NCBI GenBank assembly: GCA_050010595.1 | Contig: JBEKKS010000001.1 | Coordinates: 324,301 to 388,300, forward strand | Direction of reading: 5' to 3' | Length of the DNA: 64,000 nucleotides | Source of the DNA: Palsa-513 sp050010595 | GTDB taxonomy: Bacteria > Actinomycetota > Thermoleophilia > Solirubrobacterales > Solirubrobacteraceae | Part shown: in pieces, positions 43,729 to 50,517 of the stretch | Layout of the letters: each line of letters begins with the position of its first letter | Numbering within the stretch: the first letter of the stretch is position 1 | Made by a program: the position numbers and the translations under genes | The notes under the pieces: generated by a model | The model's database searches: none | What the model saw: only the letters and a program-made list of their open reading frames with translations | What the model was told of the DNA's origin: nothing

Positions 43729-43905
43729 ATGGCATCAATGACGACTCCGCACGACCCCACTCTTCAGCAGGTCACGCGCGCATACGAGCCGCCGGCGATC
43801 ATCGCGCTCGGTACGCTCGCCGACTTGACCGAAGGCAATCACATGAACACCTGCAACGAGGACACGGGCATCTACAACCACACCAGCCCGACCTACAAGT
43901 GCTGA
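43729..43905 (+). CDS. Lasso peptide precursor
   Basis: A 58-residue peptide from ATG 43729 with GGAAGGA upstream (ATG 43738 is an alternative). The leader carries the lasso recognition pattern YxxPxxxxxGxxxxxT: Tyr19, Pro22, Gly28 and Thr34, with Thr at the -2 position. Cleavage after Glu35 gives a 23-residue core beginning GNHMNTCNED and ending TSPTYKC. Gly1 can form the macrolactam with Glu9 (9-residue ring; Asp10 is the next choice). Cys7 lies in the ring and Cys23 is the last residue, so a ring-to-tail disulfide (class III type) is possible. The cyclase, kinase, exporter, B1 and B2 genes are all nearby. Confidence 0.9.
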   Translation: MASMTTPHDPTLQQVTRAYEPPAIIALGTLADLTEGNHMNTCNEDTGIYNHTSPTYKC

Positions 43906-43951
43906 CGGTCGCAGCACTCGAACGACACTAACGCACAACCCGACGACCCCC

Positions 43952-45097
43952 CTGCTCAGCGAGCAGGACGTAGCGTTTGGAGTCGCTCTGGGGGAGCACG
44001 CCGGCGCGGCCGAACTTCCGGTCGCAACGGAAGCGCCTCTGCAGGCGCTCGAGGATTCGATTAGGCCGGCGCTGCTTGCCGCGCCGTGCTTTGTCGCGTT
44101 CTCCGGCGGCCGTGACTCTTCGGTCGTGCTCGCGGTCGCGGCAAGCCTCGCCCGGCGCGAAGGGCTCGACTTGCCGATCCCGCTCTCAGTCAGATTTCCG
44201 TGGGCCCCTGGAGCGCAGGAATCCGAGTGGCAGGAGCTCGTCGTCGGGCACCTCGGCCTGTCGCGCTGGGAGCAGATCACGACTGCCAATCCGGGCGAGC
44301 TAGACGTCGTTGGCCCTGTTGCGCGGCGCTGCCTGCAATCGCACGGCTTGCTCTACCCACACAACGCGCACTTCTTCGCGCTCCTGTGCGAGCGGGCCGG
44401 CGGCGGATCGATGCTGACGGGGATCGACGGCGACGGGCTCTTTGGTGGGTGGCCGTGGTGGCAGGTCGAGGCGCTACTGCACGGTCGCGCCGCGCCTTCG
44501 CCGCGCCAACTCGCGCGCACCGCCTACGCACTTGCTCCGAGGCGTCTGCGCATCGCGATCGACCGCCGCCGGCACGGAGGAGATACGCCGGCCAGTTGGC
44601 TGCGGCCGGCAACCGCCAAAGCAGCCGCTGCGGCGCTGCTCGCGGAGAGCCAGACGCCGCTGCGGTGGAGCACACACGTCGAGCAACTCGCGCGCAAGCG
44701 CTACCACGCACTCGGGGCGGCGAGCCACGCCACGATCGGCGCCGCCGCCGGCGTGTCGATCGTCCATCCCTTCCTTGATCGCGGCTTTCTCGCATCGCTC
44801 GCGCACAACGGCGGAGCGACTGGGTGGGGCGACCGCAGCGCTGCGCTGCAGGCGCTCTTCGGCGAGCTCTTGCCCACGAGTCTGCTCACACGAACGAGCA
44901 AAGCCGGCGGGGGCCAGATCTACTGGAGCGAGCCGCGCCGTGAGTTCGCACAAAGCTGGGACGGCAGCGGCGTCAACAGCGAGCTCGTCGATCCCGACGA
45001 GCTGCGCGCCGTCTGGTTGTCTGAGCGTCCCAGCCCACTGACCGGTCTGCTGATCCAGTCAGCCTGGCTGAACGCCAACGGAGGCGCCGCGCACTGA
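43952..45097 (+). CDS. Asparagine-synthase-like lasso cyclase (C protein), non-canonical start
   Basis: About 381 residues. The ATP-pyrophosphatase domain is clear: FSGGRDSSVVLAVA (Ser51 of SGGRDSS), MLTGIDGDGLFGGWPWW, HPFLDRGFLASLAHN and RTSKAGGG. It should adenylate Glu9 of the core and close the ring onto Gly1. No ATG, GTG or TTG lies in frame between the upstream stop at 43844 and the P-loop. CTG 43952 fits the protein-like start LLSEQDVAFG; CTG 43988 has GGAG 5 bases upstream. GTG 44126 would delete the P-loop. The usual N-terminal glutamine-amidotransferase-like domain is absent. It sits 46 bases after the precursor stop. Confidence 0.85.
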   Translation: MLSEQDVAFGVALGEHAGAAELPVATEAPLQALEDSIRPALLAAPCFVAFSGGRDSSVVLAVAASLARREGLDLPIPLSVRFPWAPGAQESEWQELVVGHLGLSRWEQITTANPGELDVVGPVARRCLQSHGLLYPHNAHFFALLCERAGGGSMLTGIDGDGLFGGWPWWQVEALLHGRAAPSPRQLARTAYALAPRRLRIAIDRRRHGGDTPASWLRPATAKAAAAALLAESQTPLRWSTHVEQLARKRYHALGAASHATIGAAAGVSIVHPFLDRGFLASLAHNGGATGWGDRSAALQALFGELLPTSLLTRTSKAGGGQIYWSEPRREFAQSWDGSGVNSELVDPDELRAVWLSERPSPLTGLLIQSAWLNANGGAAH

Positions 45098-45100
45098 CGC

Positions 45101-46057
45101 ATGACTGCGCGCGCCTCGACGACCTACGCGCTCCACGGACTGACGGTGCGGTCGGAGCTGGCGCTCGACGGCGCGGCTATTCCCGATCGCGACCCGGATA
45201 TCGAGATCACCTTTGGTGAGCGTAGGCCGATCCGGTCCGAACCGCCTGAGGGTGAGCTCCTCTCGGAGCTCACCCAGCCCGGCGCCGGCTCTTCTCTGAC
45301 CCGCGACGCCGACGGCTACGTCTGGCGCGCCTACGGGGTCTGCGAGTTTGTCACCGACCCCGCTCGACGCAGGGTACGGCTCCACCTCGCGCCCGGAGTC
45401 GACGAGGAGCTGGCCTCGATGCTCGCGGTTACGTTCCTCTCGCGAATGCTCGTCCTCGACGGTCATCTGGTCCTACACGCGAGCGGCGTCGCGGTCGCGG
45501 ACCAGGCGATCGCGATCATCGGGCACTCCGGCAGTGGCAAGTCGACGATCGCCGCACTCTGCTGCGCGGCCGGCGCTGAGCTCTTGAGCGACGACGCACT
45601 GCGGATCGCCGTGCGGGACGGCACTGCTTACTGTTACCGCGGCTCTGGCGAGCTGCGCCTACGCCCACAGGCCGCAGCGCTAGCCGAAGCGTTCAGCGCG
45701 AGCGGCCTTCGGACTACGCTCGACGGGCGTACGGCAGTGCGACCCGCGCAGCCGGCTGCTGAGCTCTTCGAGCTCGCAGCGCTGGTAGCTCCCCGCCTCA
45801 GCCCGCCAGCGACCGAGATTCGGGTCGAGCGCCTGCAGGGCGCCGCGGCGGTGATCGAGCTGATGCGCTTCCCGCGCACGCTGGGCTGGACCGACATCGC
45901 TCGCACCCAGCACAACCTGGACGCGCTGACCCGGCTCGTCGAGTCGCTGTCTGTGCTCGCCGTCGAGCTACCGTGGAATGAAGCGAGCGTCGGACCCGCG
46001 CTGGCGCGCGAACTGCTCGACCGCGTGTTCGCGATGCTCAGCACCTCACGCGAATGA
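45101..46057 (+). CDS. HPr-kinase-like protein of the lasso cluster
   Basis: A 318-residue protein with an N-terminal half typical of lasso-associated HPrK-like proteins and a kinase core: LVLHASGVAVADQAIAIIGHSGSGKST with P-loop GHSGSGKST at 141-149, then AELLSDDALRI at 159-169. In paeninodin-type lasso clusters such kinases phosphorylate the C-terminal Ser of the precursor. Here the precursor ends in Cys, so the target would have to be Ser18, Thr17 or Thr20 of the core, or another molecule. The gene starts 3 bases after the cyclase stop, so the precursor, cyclase and kinase are an operon. Confidence 0.85.
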   Translation: MTARASTTYALHGLTVRSELALDGAAIPDRDPDIEITFGERRPIRSEPPEGELLSELTQPGAGSSLTRDADGYVWRAYGVCEFVTDPARRRVRLHLAPGVDEELASMLAVTFLSRMLVLDGHLVLHASGVAVADQAIAIIGHSGSGKSTIAALCCAAGAELLSDDALRIAVRDGTAYCYRGSGELRLRPQAAALAEAFSASGLRTTLDGRTAVRPAQPAAELFELAALVAPRLSPPATEIRVERLQGAAAVIELMRFPRTLGWTDIARTQHNLDALTRLVESLSVLAVELPWNEASVGPALARELLDRVFAMLSTSRE

Positions 46058-46069
46058 GCGCGGGCGCCC

Positions 46070-47863
46070 TCAGATCCCGGCGCCGCGCGTCGCGACGGCG
46101 AGTGCCCTCTGATAGTAGGGGTTGGAAGCACGCAGGCTCGCAGGCGTCCCAAACGCCTCGAGGCGCCCATCTAGCACCACCATGATCCGCGTGCAGATTT
46201 CCAGCGTGGACATCCGATGGGCGACGATGAACAGCGTGAGCTGGTCCTTGAGTGACGTGAGGGACTCCTGGATCAGGCTCTCGGAATGCGGATCAAGGGC
46301 GCTCGTCGGCTCGTCGAGGACCAGGACCGCTGGGTGGCCCACGAGCGCGCGCGCGATGCAGATCCGCTGCTGCTGACCGCCGGACACCGCGTCAGCGCGC
46401 GGACCAACGATCGTCGCGTAGCCGTCGGGCCAGCCGAGCACCTCGTCGTGGATCAGCGCGAGACGCGCCGCAGCTTCCACGTCGGCCTCGCTTATCTCGC
46501 GAAAGAACCGGATGTTCTCCGCCACCGTTGCATGCAGCAGGCGCGGCTCCTGGGGCACGAACGCGAAGTGCTCGTGCCAGTCACGGCGGCGGAAGCGCTC
46601 GGCGCTTACGCCGTTGACGAGGTAGCTGCCTGTCTCGGGGCTGCGTAGACCGAGCAGGATCTGGATAAGCGTCGACTTCCCAGCGCCGGATGGACCAACA
46701 ATGCCAACCGTCTCCCCCGCATCGACGGTGAAGCTCACGTCAGTCAGGACCGTCGAGCGCGGGTCGTACGAGTAGCTGACGTTGCGCGCTTCGATCGTTC
46801 GCAGCCCGCGCAGCGACAGCTCGCCGTGAGGCGCCGCGGTTTCGTTGTACCGTCGGATCGCGGCGTAGACACGATCAGCGAACGGGGCGATCGCGAGCAG
46901 GCCCTGGTAGGAGGACTGGACTCCCTGACCATAGTTGCCAGCCCGTACCAGTAGCAGCACGACGGCACCCAGCGTCGCGACGTGACTCGCGTGAGCAGAG
47001 CCGAGCGTAGCGAGCGCACCGAGCACAAGCAGGTAGATGACGGTTTGATAGACCGACGGAACGATCCGCGCTAAAACCTGAATGCGGTAGGAGAGGCGCC
47101 GGGTAGTACCGATCAGCTCGTGCACCCGCCGACGCTGCCCGTCCTCGACACCAAATGACTGAACTTCCTGAGCGAGCCTCGCGGCTTGCCCAATACCGGA
47201 GGCCAGGTCGAGCTGAGTCTGCGAGAGCGCATGCGAGCGACGCAAGACCAGCCGATTCATCGGCCGCATGACGCCCGCCATCGCGACCACTATCGCGAGC
47301 ACCGCCGCAGCCGCAGACGGGTCGAGCAGGAACGCGGCACCGATCATGATCACGAACGAGATCATCGTGTTGATCAAGCCCGCAAAGCCCGAAGCCGCGT
47401 TTGCTGCCACCATCGCCTGGTTAGTCATCAACTCCTGAAGCGCGCCCTCAACGTCACGCGACTGCTCTGACCACGACGTAGCACTGAACGCATCGAAAAG
47501 CTCGTCGCGAATGCCCGCCTGCACGTCGGTTGCAAGCCGTGCAGGGAGCGTCGCGGCCGGCAGCTGGAGCAGCAGGCGCACGGCTGCGGCCGCGAAGGCG
47601 ACATCCACGAGCGTCGTAAAGCCGGTCGTAACTCCGAGTCCGACAACCGCTATGTGAATCCTGTGCGCTCCGTCAGTGAGCGAGCCGGCCGCGAGCGCAA
47701 TGATTCCGACGGTCGCCGCTTCGGCGAGGCCGGCGAGGAAGCCGACGACGACACCAGCGAGGAGCAACCTGCGATGGCCACGCAGCGCGACTCGCACGGA
47801 CCGCAGCCCGTCCCACGAGCCGCCAAGGCCTTTGCGCTTCGCCGATGGATCTTTGTCGGTCAT
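46070..47863 (-). CDS. ABC exporter of the lasso cluster (D protein candidate)
   Basis: A 597-residue half-transporter with six N-terminal membrane helices and an ATPase carrying GPSGAGKST, VPQEPRLLHATVAENIRFF, signature SGGQQQR and VLVLDEPTSALDP. It converges on the kinase gene with 12 bases between. Its position makes it the likely lasso exporter and immunity protein. Its ATPase half is strikingly similar to that of the exporter at 30501 (shared runs such as SGGQQQRICIARAL), indicating duplication within the locus. Which of the two exports the peptide and which moves lipid-linked sugar cannot be decided from sequence alone. Confidence 0.88.
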   Translation of the reverse strand: MTDKDPSAKRKGLGGSWDGLRSVRVALRGHRRLLLAGVVVGFLAGLAEAATVGIIALAAGSLTDGAHRIHIAVVGLGVTTGFTTLVDVAFAAAAVRLLLQLPAATLPARLATDVQAGIRDELFDAFSATSWSEQSRDVEGALQELMTNQAMVAANAASGFAGLINTMISFVIMIGAAFLLDPSAAAAVLAIVVAMAGVMRPMNRLVLRRSHALSQTQLDLASGIGQAARLAQEVQSFGVEDGQRRRVHELIGTTRRLSYRIQVLARIVPSVYQTVIYLLVLGALATLGSAHASHVATLGAVVLLLVRAGNYGQGVQSSYQGLLAIAPFADRVYAAIRRYNETAAPHGELSLRGLRTIEARNVSYSYDPRSTVLTDVSFTVDAGETVGIVGPSGAGKSTLIQILLGLRSPETGSYLVNGVSAERFRRRDWHEHFAFVPQEPRLLHATVAENIRFFREISEADVEAAARLALIHDEVLGWPDGYATIVGPRADAVSGGQQQRICIARALVGHPAVLVLDEPTSALDPHSESLIQESLTSLKDQLTLFIVAHRMSTLEICTRIMVVLDGRLEAFGTPASLRASNPYYQRALAVATRGAGI

Positions 47864-48010
47864 CGTGATGGCGCGCCCGCGCTCGGGCGGTGCCAGACAG
47901 GCTAGGGCCTGCCGCTGACGCTAGCGCACGGAATTCCAAACCACGGGCGTGAACACAACGCATTCAGGCACAGGCGAATCAAGCGCATGCGCGATGAGTA
48001 GCATCGCTTC

Positions 48011-49768
48011 GTGGCATCGCACTCAAGCGTGACGCGCACGCCCCTGTACTTGCGGATCGCGCCTCACCCCGCCTACGGCGTCCTGCATGCTCCCGTGAGC
48101 GGGGTGCGGCAGCGCACCGGCGTCATCTTGTGCCCGCCGTTCGGCTGGGAGGAGCTGTGGGCGTATCGCAGCTACGTGGCGTGGGCCAACGCCTTGGCGG
48201 GCGAAGGCTATCCGGCGCTCCGCTTCGACCTACCGGGGACCGGGGATAGCGGCGGCTCAGCGGCCGACATCGACTGCTTTCGCGGGTGGCAGGCCACGAT
48301 CAGCGCCGGAGCGAGCCACTTGCGTGTGGCCGTCGGCTGCACGCGCGTCGTCGCTCTCGGCGTCGGCCTTGGTGGGCTGCTCGCGTGCGAGGCGCTCGCG
48401 GCCGGCGCGCCAATCGACGACCTCGCACTGTGGGCGGTCGCGTCAAGCGGCCACTTGCAGCTACGCGAATCGCGGGCCTACGCGCGCTTCGTGCGCGCAG
48501 CGTCGACGGGCGTACGCGAGTCGGAAGATCCGGTGCTCGAGGACGGGTCGCTCGATCTCGCCGGCTTTGTGCTGGCAGCAGACGCAGTACGGGCGCTCGA
48601 GGCGCTCGACCTGACCGAGCTGGCGATCCCGGCCGCGACCGCGCTGCTGCTCGATCGCGACAGCCTGCCATTCGACCGGCGGCTGCACGAGCACCTGCTC
48701 AACTGCGGCGTGCAGGTCACGACGGCGAGCGGTCCCGGCTACAGCGCGATGATGGACCTCGTGTTCCCGCGCGAGCCACGTGAGACGTTCGCAACGACGA
48801 TCGACTGGCTCGGCAATGAGCGCCCAGAGCGAGCGGCCGGTGAGCTTGTCGCGCCGACCGTCAGCGATGCGGTCGAGCTCGAGCTCGACCGCTCGCAGAT
48901 TCGTGAGTCGCCATTCGAGGTGGATCGCTCCGGCGAGCTGATGCGCGGCATCCTCACCGAGCCGGTCGAACGCTCGCAAGCTCAGCTCTGCGCGGTCTTC
49001 GTCAACGGCGCAGCGATCCGGCGGATCGGTACCCAGCGCCTGTGGGTGCAGGCAGCGCGACGCTTCGCGACGCGCGGAGTGCCGACGCTGCGCCTCGACC
49101 TGCTCGGCTTTGGCGAATCCGACGGCGATAGTGGCACCCACGCGGACGGCGACGACGGCTTCTACCGCGAGTCGATCACCGGCGACGTGCGCGCCGCACT
49201 CGATGCTCTCGAGCGGCGCGGGCTGGGCACCGAGTACCTGGTCGCCGGCCTGTGCTCGGGCGGCTTCAGAGCGCTCGACGTGGCACTCCACGACGATCGC
49301 GTGCGCGCGCCCGTGATGGTCAACCCCGGTACGTTCGATTGGCAGCCGGGGATGTTTCATCCGGCGCGCGTGGAGCTCAACCTGAGGCGCTACGCGCGCC
49401 TTACCGCCTCGCTCGTGTGGCATCGCAGGCTGAGCGAGCTCAGGGGTCGGGTTCGCGACGAGAAGCTAGCGTCGCGAGCTTTCTTCACGATCATCTTGCG
49501 GGCGCGGCGGCTGACGTTACGCGGACCGCTCGAGCGCAGGTTCGCGGTGCTCTCGAAGCGCGGCGCGGCGACGACGCTCGTGATCGGCCGCGACGACTAC
49601 GTCGAGCCGCAGCTCAAGTCGCTCGGCCTCTCGCAAAGCACCGAGCCATGGCCCGGCGTGATGCTCGAGCGGATCCCCGCCCACGACCACATGTTCGTGT
49701 CACTCGACAACCAGCGCCTCCTGCACGAGGCACTCGACCGCGCGCTCGGACGGGCCCTCGGAGGCTAA
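48011..49768 (+). CDS. Double-domain alpha/beta hydrolase, Cys nucleophile in second domain
   Basis: A 585-residue protein from GTG 48011 with two alpha/beta-hydrolase domains. Domain 1 (ILCPPFGWEELW, FDLPGTGDSGG) has elbow GVGLG (117-121) with Gly at the nucleophile place, so it is probably inactive. Domain 2 has LDLLGFGESDGD and elbow AGLCSGG with Cys415 as nucleophile, and a C-terminal AHDHMF histidine. Paralogs are at 53049 and 58330. The layout and the GLC elbow recall exosortase-system hydrolases. It may be a thioesterase or acyltransferase handling carrier-bound acyl groups. It converges on the GNAT gene with a 4-base overlap. Confidence 0.8.
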   Translation: MASHSSVTRTPLYLRIAPHPAYGVLHAPVSGVRQRTGVILCPPFGWEELWAYRSYVAWANALAGEGYPALRFDLPGTGDSGGSAADIDCFRGWQATISAGASHLRVAVGCTRVVALGVGLGGLLACEALAAGAPIDDLALWAVASSGHLQLRESRAYARFVRAASTGVRESEDPVLEDGSLDLAGFVLAADAVRALEALDLTELAIPAATALLLDRDSLPFDRRLHEHLLNCGVQVTTASGPGYSAMMDLVFPREPRETFATTIDWLGNERPERAAGELVAPTVSDAVELELDRSQIRESPFEVDRSGELMRGILTEPVERSQAQLCAVFVNGAAIRRIGTQRLWVQAARRFATRGVPTLRLDLLGFGESDGDSGTHADGDDGFYRESITGDVRAALDALERRGLGTEYLVAGLCSGGFRALDVALHDDRVRAPVMVNPGTFDWQPGMFHPARVELNLRRYARLTASLVWHRRLSELRGRVRDEKLASRAFFTIILRARRLTLRGPLERRFAVLSKRGAATTLVIGRDDYVEPQLKSLGLSQSTEPWPGVMLERIPAHDHMFVSLDNQRLLHEALDRALGRALGG

Positions 49769-50517
49769 CGGCGGAGGACCCAGCGGGGTCTCGACCACAT
49801 CTGCCAGCGCTCGATCTCGGAGAAGCCCATCACGCGGTAGACAGGCGCTCCGACATATGAGGAGTAATGAAGCGCCAGCCGCTGGCCAGCAGCCGCCGCC
49901 TCCGCGAGCGCCGAGGCGAAGATCAGGCGCCCGTAGCCGCGGCCGCGCACACGCGACGCGCAAAGCGACCAGCCCACGACCGCGTCCCCGACCAACACGA
50001 GCGTGATGCAGCTGAGCAGCTCACCCGAGCCGCCACGGATCCCCCACAGCCACTGGTCGGGCGCCGTCACGACGCTCTCAGGCAGCGCCACCGAAGCGAG
50101 CTCGGGTGTGAGACCGAAGACCTCCGCGACCAGTGCGCGCGCGTCAGGGAGATCCTGCGGCGCGAGACGCCGAGCGTCCGCGTGGGCTCGGTTCGGTAAT
50201 GACTGTAGTTCGAGCGCCATGAGCGGGACCGCACCGACGCAGACCCATCCAGCGTCGGCCAGCAGCTGCGCATCCGCGAGCGCGGCACCGGCGAGCATGA
50301 TCACCGCCGGTGCGCCGACCTCCCCGATCTCGCGCAGGCTTGCCTCGATCTCGGGGCTCGCGTCCATGCCGTGGCAGACCGCGACGTTGTAGTCCGCGCT
50401 CGGCGCCCCACTGAGAGCGATCCAGCGGCGCGGGCTGACGGTGACGCCGTCGGGCCCGGCCCAGAGCGCGGCACCCTGTCCGACAAGCGAGCGGAGCCTG
50501 TCGCGATCCTCGCTCAT
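49765..50517 (-). CDS. GNAT-family acetyltransferase
   Basis: A 250-residue protein. The C-terminal half is a GNAT fold: VVGWSLCASRVRGRGYGRLIFASALAEAAAAGQRLALHYSSYVGAPVYRVMGFSEIERWQMW, with the acetyl-CoA loop RGRGYG and the family-typical VYRVMGF strand. The N-terminal half is a degenerate partner domain. It should transfer an acyl group from CoA to an amine. It overlaps the GH2 gene upstream (ATGA), so the two are co-translated. Its placement beside the aminoacyl-carrier genes suggests its acceptor could be an amino group made there; this is inference. Confidence 0.82.
   Translation of the reverse strand: MSEDRDRLRSLVGQGAALWAGPDGVTVSPRRWIALSGAPSADYNVAVCHGMDASPEIEASLREIGEVGAPAVIMLAGAALADAQLLADAGWVCVGAVPLMALELQSLPNRAHADARRLAPQDLPDARALVAEVFGLTPELASVALPESVVTAPDQWLWGIRGGSGELLSCITLVLVGDAVVGWSLCASRVRGRGYGRLIFASALAEAAAAGQRLALHYSSYVGAPVYRVMGFSEIERWQMWSRPRWVLRR

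Noticed and set aside
43729..43905. Lanthipeptide or other Cys-containing RiPP instead of lasso
   Set aside because: The leader has the exact YxxP...G...T lasso pattern with Thr at -2 and Gly at +1, and the cyclase, B1 and B2 genes are present; no LanM/LanB-like gene is visible.
43977..44303. Alternative plus-strand frame starting TTG 43977 as the cyclase start
   Set aside because: It is out of frame with the SGGRDSS motif and reads as Arg/Ser-rich sequence; the cyclase frame remains protein-like back to 43952.
48461..49423. 320-codon minus-strand frame opposite the first double hydrolase
   Set aside because: No motif, and the plus strand has two clear alpha/beta-hydrolase domains.
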